Source of the DNA: Seonamhaeicola aphaedonensis
GTDB taxonomy: Bacteria > Bacteroidota > Bacteroidia > Flavobacteriales > Flavobacteriaceae
Direction of reading: 5' to 3'
Length of the DNA stretch: 64,000 nt
Assembly (NCBI RefSeq): GCF_003386195.1
Contig: NZ_QRDX01000003.1
Coordinates: forward strand, 346,440 to 410,439
Part shown: piece by piece, positions 1 through 8,306 of the stretch
Position numbering within the stretch: position 1 is the first letter of the stretch
Layout: each line of letters opens with the position of its first letter
Notes under the pieces: generated by a model
The model's database searches: none
Told to the model about the DNA's origin: nothing
The model's input: the letters and a program-made list of their open reading frames with translations, nothing else
Translations under genes and position numbers: made by a program

Positions 1-1833
1 AATTTTATCTTTTAGTTTTTCTAATTCTTCAAGTAGTTTTTCATCTTTTTCAAGCTGTTCCTCATTATCCTTTAAACGCTCTTTTAAATCTTCTTTAAAT
101 TCATCTTGAATAATTTCATCTTGAAATTGTTCTAAATTTTCTTTGAATTTTTCATTGAAATTTTTCATCATCTGGTCCTGTTGTTTCTGACGCTTTAAAA
201 ATGACTCTAATTTCTTTTTATCGTTGAAATTTAAACTTGATTTTTCCTTTTGTGTTCTCGATAACTCCTCAAGTGTTTTTTCCTGTTCTTCAAACTTCTT
301 AAAAGATTTGTTCAAATCCTTGATGGTTTTACTCTGGTCACTTAATTGTTTTTGAACCTCCTCCTCTTTGGTTCGCTTTCTGTAGGTATAAATACTACTT
401 TTTACACTTTTATATTTGTTAACAACATCATTATCAAATACTTGAAAATATAAATTATAGGAAATACCATCTTGAATTTCTAAGTTATTAGGAAAAGCAC
501 TTATAAATTCTGAAACATTTGAGTTACCAATAGGAATATTTTCTGTTTGTTTAGCTTCTTCATCGTTAGATGGATAATAAACCAATTGTAATTTATGAAA
601 ACCATAATCATCTGTTGCTTGACCAAAGAAATACAATGTTTGCAAATCAAGGGTATCCATTTGCATTTTGATGTTCAAATCTGGAAATTGGTCTTTAACT
701 ACATCTATTCTAAAAGATAAATTCTCATAATTTATCAAATTTTTGTTGCTAGTACTTACACGGTAATCTAAATTCTTCAATACGCGCTTAGACGCTTCAA
801 AAACACCCTTATTAGAGGCGCTTAGTTTGAGCGTATCTTCTGCATAAAGATTTACAAAGTCAGTTGACTTGGTTTCAAATTTCCAGGTAATAGAAGTACC
901 TTCAGGTACTATAGCGTTACCCGTACTCTTTAAGCTTTCGTCTTTCTTTTTTGTATATTTAGGATAATCTAAATACATCTCAAAACCCAACAGCGATGGC
1001 GCTTCAATAATCTCCAAAGCATAGGTTTTAGATGTGACATTATTTGCAGATAACACAAAATCTATTGGGGCTTTAGGTTGGGTAAAAGTATGTTCAAACA
1101 CTCCAACTCCAGTATTGTGCAAAAAGTAAACTTCATTATTATACTCAATTTGAACACTCTCTGGAATTAAATCCCCTACTGTTCTAACTACCAGTTTATA
1201 ATCCTTATTTTCTATAGTTTGTAACTTGTCATTTACCACAAAAAACTGAAAAGGTGCTGGTGGTTCATACTCAGTTTTATAATGAACTACTCTCTTATAA
1301 CTGTTACTAAACCAATTTAAATTATCGGTTAAAAAAGTAATTAATAGTATTAAAACAGGGATTGCAGCATACTTTAAATACTTTACGTTTTGTTTGAAAT
1401 TGATGGCCAATTTAAATGGAATGGGCTTTAATTCAAGTGATTTCTGTTCAATACTAGCCAATAATAATTCCGATTGGGTGTGGTTTTCATTCAGCTGAAG
1501 AACATTCAACAATTTATCGTTCACTTCAGGAAAATGATTGCCAATTATTTTTGAGGCATCCTTGTAATTAATGCCGGTTTTCAGTTTAAATAATTTTGCA
1601 ATAGGTGTAATTATAAACTTTATCAAAAGTGCTAATTCTACAGCAATAAATAACCAAAATAAAACTGTTCTAGCTTTAGTACCCAACCATAAAGCGTACT
1701 CAATAAATAAGGTAAACAATAGATACAATAAGCCTATGGCAAAGAACAAAATAACACCTTTAAGCAATTCATTGGTGTAATATCGCTTTATAAAACCTTC
1801 TAGCTTATCCTGTATTTTCCTGAAACTATCCAT
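1..1833 (-). CDS. DUF4175 family membrane protein, C-terminus cut by window edge
   Basis: An open frame of 611 codons starts at the ATG at 1833-1831 and runs off the left edge. The product begins MDSFRKIQDKLEG and has two close transmembrane segments near residues 25-70, a third near residues 145-165, a long beta-rich periplasmic part, and a highly charged Glu/Lys/Gln coiled coil from about residue 480 to the edge. This matches the large DUF4175 proteins of Bacteroidota, which are usually about 1,100 residues, so roughly half is present. Function is unknown; the layout suggests an envelope protein. It is divergent from the barrel gene at 1942. Family assignment is from recalled architecture. 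Confidence 0.8.
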   Translation of the reverse strand, partial: MDSFRKIQDKLEGFIKRYYTNELLKGVILFFAIGLLYLLFTLFIEYALWLGTKARTVLFWLFIAVELALLIKFIITPIAKLFKLKTGINYKDASKIIGNHFPEVNDKLLNVLQLNENHTQSELLLASIEQKSLELKPIPFKLAINFKQNVKYLKYAAIPVLILLITFLTDNLNWFSNSYKRVVHYKTEYEPPAPFQFFVVNDKLQTIENKDYKLVVRTVGDLIPESVQIEYNNEVYFLHNTGVGVFEHTFTQPKAPIDFVLSANNVTSKTYALEIIEAPSLLGFEMYLDYPKYTKKKDESLKSTGNAIVPEGTSITWKFETKSTDFVNLYAEDTLKLSASNKGVFEASKRVLKNLDYRVSTSNKNLINYENLSFRIDVVKDQFPDLNIKMQMDTLDLQTLYFFGQATDDYGFHKLQLVYYPSNDEEAKQTENIPIGNSNVSEFISAFPNNLEIQDGISYNLYFQVFDNDVVNKYKSVKSSIYTYRKRTKEEEVQKQLSDQSKTIKDLNKSFKKFEEQEKTLEELSRTQKEKSSLNFNDKKKLESFLKRQKQQDQMMKNFNEKFKENLEQFQDEIIQDEFKEDLKERLKDNEEQLEKDEKLLEELEKLKDKI

Positions 1834-1941
1834 ATGATTTTATAAAAATAGTATAAATCACTAAACCAAAACCTTTAATGTTTGTTAAACCTTTTGTAAG
1901 CTAATATTAAAAGCCACAACTAACATTCCAAACATCTTAAA

Positions 1942-2772
1942 ATGAAATATTATTTGTCACTAATTATTGCCTTGGTATGCACTTCCATTTTTGCTCAAAG
2001 TGCATGGACTAAAAAAAAGGGTGAAATATATACCCAACTAGCTTTTACAACAATAAACGATTACAACCAAATATTTGGGAATCCCGATTACCAAACTGAG
2101 CGTAACCTAACAGATAATACATTTCAGATTTATGGCGAATACGGAATAACAGACAATATTACAATTATGGTTAACTTACCTGTAAAGCTAATAGAAGCTG
2201 GAAGTTTGGCTAACAATTCAGCATCCATGACAAGTTCCAAGTCTATCACAAGACTTGGTAATATTGATATTAGTATAAAACATCTTCTTTCAAATAAAAA
2301 ATGGATAATCTCTACAGAAATAAATCTGGAAGCAAATACGAGTGCTTTTGATAATTCCTCTGGGATAAGGACAGGATTTAACGCCTGGTCTTTTACACCA
2401 ACTATTAACTTTGGCAGAAGTTTTAAAAAATATTACACCCAGGTATATACCGGACTAAACATTAGAACAAACGGCTATAGTACTAATTTTAAATTAGGTG
2501 GTGAAGTTGGAACTAAACCTCTAAAAAAATTAACTCTCATAGCTTTTGTTGATATTCTAAAATCTTTTAAAGATGGTTCGGTGGAAATACCTCCAAACAA
2601 TTTGCAAACCGCACTTTATATAAACAACCAAGAGTATGGTGCTTTCGGACTTAAAATAATTGGAGCGCTTGGTGAAAAATATGGCATTAACGCTGGATTT
2701 GGTGGCGCTTTTTTTGGTAGAAATGTTGCAAAGTCACCAGCCCTTACTTTAGGGGTATATCATAACTTTTAA
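1942..2772 (+). CDS. Outer-membrane beta-barrel protein (transporter-like)
   Basis: The 276-residue product has a signal peptide (MKYYLSLIIALVCTSIFAQ) followed by alternating amphipathic strands and ends in Phe (YHNF), the usual C-terminal signature of an outer-membrane barrel. Glycine/aromatic-rich strands such as FQIYGEYGI and FGLKIIGALG fill the chain. It resembles the transporter/porin-like barrels annotated as hypothetical in Flavobacteriaceae. Substrate is not deducible. It stands 62 bp upstream of gltX, which has its own promoter box. Confidence 0.65.
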   Translation: MKYYLSLIIALVCTSIFAQSAWTKKKGEIYTQLAFTTINDYNQIFGNPDYQTERNLTDNTFQIYGEYGITDNITIMVNLPVKLIEAGSLANNSASMTSSKSITRLGNIDISIKHLLSNKKWIISTEINLEANTSAFDNSSGIRTGFNAWSFTPTINFGRSFKKYYTQVYTGLNIRTNGYSTNFKLGGEVGTKPLKKLTLIAFVDILKSFKDGSVEIPPNNLQTALYINNQEYGAFGLKIIGALGEKYGINAGFGGAFFGRNVAKSPALTLGVYHNF

Positions 2773-2807
2773 TCTAATCTTTTAGTTAACTATCCTAAAT
2801 ATCCTTT

Positions 2808-2815
2808 TATCTTTG
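2808..2815 (+). promoter_or_regulatory. Promoter -7 box for gltX
   Basis: TATCTTTG is an exact match to the Bacteroidota -7 consensus TAnnTTTG, 18 bp before the gltX ATG. No clear TTG -33 element lies at the right spacing. Confidence 0.6.
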
Positions 2816-2833
2816 CAGTCAAATTAATTAATA

Positions 2834-4345
2834 ATGACCAAAAACGTTCGTGTGCGTTTTGCACCAAGCCCTACCGGACCATTACATATTGGAGGTGTTC
2901 GTACGGCACTTTTTAACTATCTATTTGCCAAAAAACATGGTGGTGATTTTATTTTAAGAATAGAAGATACCGATCAAAACCGTTATGTTGAAGGTGCTGA
3001 AAAGTACATTATTGAGGCCTTGAATTGGTGTGGAATACCTTTTGACGAAGGTCCTGGAAAAAACGAAAAATATGGGTCTTACAGACAAAGTGAACGCAAA
3101 AGCATATATAAACAATATGCACAACAACTTATTGAAAGTGGTCATGCTTACTACGCATTTGATACGGCAGAACAACTAGATTTTCACAGAAAAGACCACG
3201 AAGCTAAAGGGAAAACGTTTATCTACAATTGGCATAACCGATTAAAGTTGAGTAATTCTCTATCGCTTTCTAACGAAGAAGTCAAAGCAAAAATAGAAGC
3301 AGGAGAAGATTATGTTATTAGATTTAAGGCGCCTCAAAATGAAAAACTTCATTTAAAAGATATTATTCGTGGTGATATTAAAATTGATACCAACATTTTA
3401 GATGATAAAGTACTATTTAAAAGTGATGGAATGCCAACCTATCACTTAGCTAACATTGTAGATGATCATCTCATGAAAATCACTCATGTAATACGTGGTG
3501 AAGAGTGGTTGCCTTCTTTAGCCTTACATTATCAATTATACCAAGCTTTGGGTTGGGAAACACCAGAATTTGCCCACTTACCTTTAATTTTAAAACCTAC
3601 AGGCAAAGGAAAACTAAGCAAGCGTGATGGAGATAAATTAGGCTTCCCGGTATTCCCTTTACAGTGGGAGGACCCAAAAACACACGACATATCAAGAGGT
3701 TATAAAGAAGATGGGTATTTCCCAGAGGCCGTGGTAAACTTTCTTACCTTTTTAGGCTGGAACCCAGGAACAGAACAAGAAATTTTTAGTTTAGAAGACC
3801 TTGTTAAGGTTTTTGATTTAAACCGTGTGAACAAAGCTGGAGCCCGTTTTGATCCTGATAAAATTAAATGGTTTAATCACCATTACATGCAAGAGCAACC
3901 CGAAAGTGAATTAGCCGAAGCCTTTAAAGAGCAGTATGAACAATTAAGTGATATTGATGTTAATTATATTGAGTTAGTTATTGGCTTAGTTAAAGAACGT
4001 GCTACCTTTGTTTCAGATTTTTGGGATTTGAGTTATTTCTTCTTTCAAGCTCCAAAAAGCTATGATGAAAAAGCTTCAAAAAAAGCACTCAAAGAAGATA
4101 CAAAAGAGATTCTTAACGCTGTTATACAGCTCATTAATGATACGGAAGATTTTACCGTAGAAAGCCTTCAAACAAATATTAAAGGCTGGATTACTACTAA
4201 TGAAATAGGTTTTGGAAAAGTTATGATGCCATTACGATTAGCTTTAGTAGGTGCTTTACAAGGACCAGATGTATTTGATATTATGTTTATGATTGGTAAA
4301 CCTGAAACCGTGAAGCGTATTCAAGCTGTAATTAAATCTCTGTAA
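2834..4345 (+). CDS. gltX: Glutamate--tRNA ligase
   Basis: Class I aminoacyl-tRNA synthetase that charges tRNA-Glu in the cytoplasm. The 503-residue length is normal. The HIGH-type motif is visible as PSPTGPLHIGG near residues 12-22, followed by the GluRS hallmark LRIEDTDQNR; the KMSKS-type loop is KGKLSKRDG near residues 257-265. The C-terminal half is the anticodon-binding helical domain. The start at 2834 places the protein N-terminus (MTKNVRVRFAPSPTG) where the family begins and lies just after a promoter box. Essential housekeeping gene. Confidence 0.97.
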   Translation: MTKNVRVRFAPSPTGPLHIGGVRTALFNYLFAKKHGGDFILRIEDTDQNRYVEGAEKYIIEALNWCGIPFDEGPGKNEKYGSYRQSERKSIYKQYAQQLIESGHAYYAFDTAEQLDFHRKDHEAKGKTFIYNWHNRLKLSNSLSLSNEEVKAKIEAGEDYVIRFKAPQNEKLHLKDIIRGDIKIDTNILDDKVLFKSDGMPTYHLANIVDDHLMKITHVIRGEEWLPSLALHYQLYQALGWETPEFAHLPLILKPTGKGKLSKRDGDKLGFPVFPLQWEDPKTHDISRGYKEDGYFPEAVVNFLTFLGWNPGTEQEIFSLEDLVKVFDLNRVNKAGARFDPDKIKWFNHHYMQEQPESELAEAFKEQYEQLSDIDVNYIELVIGLVKERATFVSDFWDLSYFFFQAPKSYDEKASKKALKEDTKEILNAVIQLINDTEDFTVESLQTNIKGWITTNEIGFGKVMMPLRLALVGALQGPDVFDIMFMIGKPETVKRIQAVIKSL

Positions 4346-4412
4346 ACTGTCGTTAACTAATTAAACTCTCTCATTCCCTAATTCTTATTTAGTGAATCAT
4401 TAAATAGAGCGT

Positions 4413-4420
4413 TAAGTTTG
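4413..4420 (+). promoter_or_regulatory. Promoter -7 box for the 4443 gene
   Basis: TAAGTTTG matches TAnnTTTG exactly and lies 22 bp before the ATG at 4443. Confidence 0.5.
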
Positions 4421-4442
4421 TTTTTGATTAAACATTTTTCAG

Positions 4443-4976
4443 ATGAAAAATATACTAGCTTTAACTCTATTCTTGGTAATGTCATGCCTTTTAAATGGTC
4501 AAACAATTTTAAAAGGAAACGTTTGGGATGGTGAATTTAATTATTCTGGAGTTAGTATTTCTTTAGAAAATACAGAAATATTGAATTTTTCAGATTTTGA
4601 TGGAAACTTTCAATTGGATATTCCTAAGCGTATTGAAAAAGGTAATGTAATCTTTCAATACGTTGATTTAGCAATCAAAATTGAGAACTTCAAATTTAAA
4701 ACTTCAATTATAGATTTAGGTAAAGTAATTATTCCGCTTTTAAAACATATTGATCCCTCTGAATACATAAAACTGCCTAAAGAAAAACAAAAAAACATTC
4801 AACCGGTTACTTGTTGGGGGCAAATTCTAGGTTATATCAAAAAAGATGTGTTAGAAGAAGATAGTCTAATTTTAAACTGTAATAAGAAAATTGAAAACTA
4901 TTCTTTTAACTCAAAAACAGGAACAATTGTTTTAGACTATTCAGAAATTAGAGACTGTCTTAAAACGAAATCATAG
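4443..4976 (+). CDS. Secreted protein with carboxypeptidase-regulatory-like domain
   Basis: The 177-residue product has an N-terminal signal sequence (MKNILALTLFLVMSCLLNGQ; the Cys could also act as a lipobox but the -3 residue is unusual). Residues 22-90 look like a CarboxypepD_reg-like beta-sandwich (KGNVWDGEFNYSGVSISLEN, with a later DFDGNFQLDIP), the module that also starts SusC proteins. The rest is unrecognised. Function unknown; possibly a cell-surface or periplasmic binding protein. Its 3' end overlaps the convergent barrel gene by 17 bp. Confidence 0.6.
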   Translation: MKNILALTLFLVMSCLLNGQTILKGNVWDGEFNYSGVSISLENTEILNFSDFDGNFQLDIPKRIEKGNVIFQYVDLAIKIENFKFKTSIIDLGKVIIPLLKHIDPSEYIKLPKEKQKNIQPVTCWGQILGYIKKDVLEEDSLILNCNKKIENYSFNSKTGTIVLDYSEIRDCLKTKS

Positions 4977-5643
4977 CCCCAAAAACTAACATGTTCTGGT
5001 TTCCTTTAAAGTTTGATTCTCCTCCTGTTGCATCTAAACCCTGACTATTAAGTTTCTTAAAAATATTGGTAAAACCATAGATATATTGGGCTCTTAGCTT
5101 AATGAATTTATATCCAACTGATGCCCCTACCAATCCGTTAAGGTTAAAACGGGTAATAGATGAAATATCCTCTGCATTTAAACTGGTATAGTTATTTATG
5201 TAATACGCCTTTTGGTCTTCGTTTTTAATCTCTAATTTCCCGTTATATTGAAGCATAGGGCCTACATCAAGCGTTAAATAACTACCTAGTAGTTTAATAT
5301 GCCCCAACAAAGCCAGTTGAGCCGCAAACATTTTATATTCAATAAACTCTTCCTGTCCTACAATCATTTCTGGCCTTGCTGAAATCTTAATGTTATTCTC
5401 AGAAAGTTGCATACCATAACTCATATCATACCACTTATGAGGTAAATCTACAGTTGCAGACATGCCAAATAAAAAACCATCACCTTGCTCAATAATAAAA
5501 TTATCTGTATCTATACTAAATTTGGTTATGCCACCAAAAACACCTATACCATTTGTGATATTATAATTTCTTGGTTGAGCAAAGCCAATTGTAACAAAAC
5601 ATAGTACAAAAGCTACTAATAATATAAATTGATTTTTTTTCAT
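4960..5643 (-). CDS. PorT-family-like outer-membrane beta-barrel protein
   Basis: The 227-residue product has a clear signal peptide (MKKNQFILLVAFVLCFVTIGFAQ) and a small barrel ending GAMISF. Length and pattern suit the PorT/OMP_b-brl families of Bacteroidota. PorT itself belongs to type IX secretion, but nothing here proves that role and paralogues are common, so no symbol is given. It is divergent from the SPFH gene; its own promoter box is at 5664-5671. The coding end overlaps the 4443 gene tail-to-tail. Confidence 0.65.
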   Translation of the reverse strand: MKKNQFILLVAFVLCFVTIGFAQPRNYNITNGIGVFGGITKFSIDTDNFIIEQGDGFLFGMSATVDLPHKWYDMSYGMQLSENNIKISARPEMIVGQEEFIEYKMFAAQLALLGHIKLLGSYLTLDVGPMLQYNGKLEIKNEDQKAYYINNYTSLNAEDISSITRFNLNGLVGASVGYKFIKLRAQYIYGFTNIFKKLNSQGLDATGGESNFKGNQNMLVFGAMISF

Positions 5644-5663
5644 TGAATCTGAAGTTGTCTGCG

Positions 5664-5671
5664 CAAATATA
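5664..5671 (-). promoter_or_regulatory. Promoter -7 box for the 5643 barrel gene
   Basis: Reads TATATTTG on the minus strand, an exact TAnnTTTG match 20 bp upstream of the start codon. Confidence 0.55.
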
Positions 5672-5715
5672 ACTTAAATTAGTAACACATTCTTTTAACC
5701 ATTTAATATATAACT

Positions 5716-6645
5716 ATGGGCTCTTACTTAATTTATCCAATTATTTTTTTAGGATTAATAGTTTTAATCTCTTCATTCTTTATTGTAAAACAACAAACGG
5801 CTGCCATTATTGAACGTTTTGGGCGTTTTCAAAGTATTCGTCATTCTGGACTTCAATTAAAAATTCCTTTAGTTGACAGAATTTCCGGAAAGGTCAGTTT
5901 AAAAATTCAACAACTAGATGTTATTGTTGAAACCAAAACTTTAGACGATGTATTTGTGAAGTTGAAAGTCTCTGTTCAGTATTTGGTTATTAGAGATAAA
6001 GTTTATGAAGCTTTTTATAAATTAGAATATCCTCACGATCAAATAACCAGTTATGTTTTTGATGTGGTACGAGCCGAAGTGCCTAAAATGAAGCTTGATG
6101 ATGTTTTTGTGAAAAAAGACGATATAGCTATTGCTGTTAAATCTGAACTACAAGACGCCATGTTAGATTATGGTTATGATATTATAAAAACGCTTGTAAC
6201 TGATATTGATCCTGATTCCCAGGTAAAGGAAGCCATGAACCGCATTAATGCTGCTGAACGTGAAAAAATTGCTGCTCAGTTTGAAGGAGACGCACAACGT
6301 ATTTTAATTGTTGAAAAAGCCAAAGCAGAAGCAGAAAGCAAGCGCCTGCAGGGGCAAGGTATTGCAGACCAACGTAGGGAAATTGCTCGTGGATTAGAAG
6401 AGTCTGTAGAAGTACTCAACAAAGTTGGTATTAACTCACAAGAAGCCTCTGCATTAATTGTGGTAACACAACATTATGATACTTTACAAGCTATTGGTGA
6501 AGAAACCAACAGCAATCTAATTCTATTACCTAATTCTCCACAAGCTGGAAGCGATATGCTTAACAACATGGTAGCAAGTTTCACCGCTAGCAATCAAATT
6601 GGTGAAGCCATGAAAAAGCAAGCTAAGAAAAAAGACAATGAATAA
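5716..6645 (+). CDS. SPFH/Band 7 domain membrane protein
   Basis: The 309-residue protein has one N-terminal transmembrane helix (residues about 5-25), then an SPFH/Band 7 domain (about 27-190, with AAIIERFGRFQSIRHSG), then an Ala/Glu-rich coiled coil (about 195-245, INAAEREKIAAQFEGDAQRI). This is stomatin/HflK-like and expected to form membrane-associated oligomers; its partners are unknown. It overlaps the following gene by 8 bp, implying translational coupling. The neighbourhood with gltX, DUF4175 and small barrels recurs in flavobacteria (recalled, not checked). Confidence 0.85.
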   Translation: MGSYLIYPIIFLGLIVLISSFFIVKQQTAAIIERFGRFQSIRHSGLQLKIPLVDRISGKVSLKIQQLDVIVETKTLDDVFVKLKVSVQYLVIRDKVYEAFYKLEYPHDQITSYVFDVVRAEVPKMKLDDVFVKKDDIAIAVKSELQDAMLDYGYDIIKTLVTDIDPDSQVKEAMNRINAAEREKIAAQFEGDAQRILIVEKAKAEAESKRLQGQGIADQRREIARGLEESVEVLNKVGINSQEASALIVVTQHYDTLQAIGEETNSNLILLPNSPQAGSDMLNNMVASFTASNQIGEAMKKQAKKKDNE

Positions 6646-7162
6646 ACTTACCAAAACTGTTATAATCCTGCTAGTGTTTAGCGGGATTACTTTTGCCCAA
6701 ACAAGTGAAGAATTGAAGGCATCTGCCTTACGAGATGCTAAAATCACCTCGGAAGCCACTCTTAAATTTGATTTTGAAACAGTTTTTAAACATACCTATC
6801 CACCAATAATCGAAATAATGGTCGGGTATGAAACTGGAATGGAATTTATAAAGTCTACTTTTGATAAAATGAAAAGTGAGGGTTTTGAATTTGAAAATGC
6901 AGACATAATTAGCGTGTCTGATATTGTTTTTGAGCAAGATGAATACCGCTGTTATATTGAAGGTTTCAATCAAATGAAAATTAACAATATGCTTATAAAA
7001 GCTAAAAGTTATATGTTGGGGATTTACAACCCTGAAAAGGAAATTTGATACTTTTTAGAAGCTAAACAACTAAAAAATCCAGCTATAGCAGATATGATTT
7101 TACCCGATTTTAAAACCGAATTAAACATCCCTGATGATGAAATGACAACCGAGCAATTATAA
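6638..7162 (+). pseudogene. Secreted small protein interrupted by an in-frame TGA
   Basis: The frame opens at ATG 6638 (signal peptide MNKLTKTVIILLVFSGITFAQ) and reaches a TGA at 7046-7048 after 136 codons. The same frame then continues without a gap for 37 more protein-like codons (YFLEAKQLKNPAIADMILPD) to TAA at 7160-7162, right before a strong terminator. The reading frame, hydrophobic/charged balance and terminator position all indicate one 174-residue protein in which a codon, probably TGG (Trp), became TGA. It could be a recent pseudogene, a truncated but working protein, or a sequencing error. Function unknown; it is coupled to the SPFH gene by an 8-bp overlap. Confidence 0.7.
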
Positions 7163-7166
7163 ATTA

Positions 7167-7205
7167 AAAAGACTACTTTAAACACGTGTTAAAAGTAGTC
7201 TTTTC
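7167..7205. terminator. Bidirectional intrinsic terminator
   Basis: A long stem (AAAAGACTACTTT pairing with AAAGTAGTCTTTT) with an 11-nt loop and flanking A/T tracts lies between the convergent 6638 and 7227 genes, 4 bp after the TAA of the interrupted gene. Confidence 0.85.
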
Positions 7206-7226
7206 AACTATTATAAGTTGTTTTCA

Positions 7227-7571
7227 CTAATCGTTTTTAGTGACTACAGCAACTTCCGTTTTACTTTCATCAGAATTGCTTTTCCAGGGTTTGTAATTTT
7301 TGTATGCTGGCCCCTTTAATTCAGTTCTTTTTGAATTAAAAGCTATTTGAACATATTCTTTTTTGGAATTGTCTTTCCAAACCTTTCTATTTTTGTACGC
7401 TGGACCTGTTAATTTCTCTTGTTTTACGGCTGTATAAACCAACGTAGGTGTACTATTGTCTTTCCAGGGTTTATAATTTTTGTATGCGGGTCCTTTTAGG
7501 TCGTTCTTTTTTTGTGCATAAACCCCAAAAGAAATAAAAACCAATGCTAGTGTGAAAATAAGTGTTCTCAT
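7227..7571 (-). CDS. Small secreted protein with three GPAYKN repeats
   Basis: The 114-residue product has a signal peptide (MRTLIFTLALVFISFGVYAQ) and then three tandem units with the core L-K/T-GPAYKN-Y/R-K-P/V-WK-D/S-NS, spaced about 29-31 residues. The units are strongly basic/aromatic and otherwise linked by variable threonine/valine stretches. I do not recognise the family. A secreted or envelope-bound repeat protein is the safest description. Promoter box at 7596-7603. Confidence 0.65.
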   Translation of the reverse strand: MRTLIFTLALVFISFGVYAQKKNDLKGPAYKNYKPWKDNSTPTLVYTAVKQEKLTGPAYKNRKVWKDNSKKEYVQIAFNSKRTELKGPAYKNYKPWKSNSDESKTEVAVVTKND

Positions 7572-7595
7572 AGTCAGTTATTTTTAATTGTTAAT

Positions 7596-7603
7596 CAAAT
7601 ATA
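7596..7603 (-). promoter_or_regulatory. Promoter -7 box for the repeat-protein gene
   Basis: TATATTTG on the minus strand, 24 bp upstream of the start codon; no clear TTG -33. Confidence 0.5.
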
Positions 7604-7669
7604 AACAGACAACACCCTGTTTAGGGTTCATGGAAATCACTTAATTTATATCCGTATTAATACGGATTT

Positions 7670-8305
7670 TTAGCTAATAAGTTTCATTTTAACAGCCTTA
7701 ATGATAAGTTCTGCAGTGTTTTTAACGTTAAGTTTCTTTAAGATGTTAGCCCGATGCGTCTCTATAGTTCTTGAGCTAACATAAAGCTCTGCAGCAATTT
7801 CCTTAGTTGTGTTTCCTTTTGAGATTAACAGTAAAACCTCTGCTTCTTTTTTGGAAAGTATGTCTTCACTAACAGTGTTCTCAGACATGTAGTCAATCAT
7901 TTTCTCAGATATATTGGGAGAAAAATACTTTTTATCTTCACTAACTATACGAACTACTTTTACAAGCTCCTCTTGATCAGTATTTTTTAATAAATAACTA
8001 AAAGCCCCCATTTTTGCACATTTGGCTATATAATTTCCATCGTCATGCATAGAAATGATGATAGGCTTAACATTGGTATTTACACTCTTGAGTTTATTGA
8101 GGGCTTCAAACCCATCCATGTTGGGCATAGTAATATCCAGAAGAACAATGTCTATATCTGGATGGGTTTTAACAAACTTAATTAACTCCTCTCCATCACT
8201 AACACATTGTACAACCTCAATATCCTCGTGCCTTTTTAGTAGTTCTTTTAAACCATTTCTAAAAAGCTCATGATCATCTGCTATTACTAATTTAATTGTT
8301 TTCAT
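7670..8305 (-). CDS. NarL/LuxR-family response regulator
   Basis: The 211-residue protein has a receiver domain (residues 1-120) with the acidic pair D10-D11, phosphoacceptor Asp57 in LLDITMPNMDG and a conserved switch region (KPIIISMHDD), and a C-terminal LuxR-type helix-turn-helix (about 148-211; LSKKEAEVLLLISKG, then TIETHRANILKKL). Its ATG is separated by one base from the stop of the upstream histidine kinase gene, so the two are co-transcribed and form a cognate pair. Target genes are not evident. Confidence 0.95.
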   Translation of the reverse strand: MKTIKLVIADDHELFRNGLKELLKRHEDIEVVQCVSDGEELIKFVKTHPDIDIVLLDITMPNMDGFEALNKLKSVNTNVKPIIISMHDDGNYIAKCAKMGAFSYLLKNTDQEELVKVVRIVSEDKKYFSPNISEKMIDYMSENTVSEDILSKKEAEVLLLISKGNTTKEIAAELYVSSRTIETHRANILKKLNVKNTAELIIKAVKMKLIS

Positions 8306-8306
8306 G

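Noticed and set aside
2954..3175. Minus-strand open frame inside gltX
   Set aside because: Antisense shadow of a strongly conserved synthetase gene, with no start context or protein family.
4960..5643. Calling the barrel gene porT
   Set aside because: Only general PorT-family resemblance; no other type IX secretion genes in the window.
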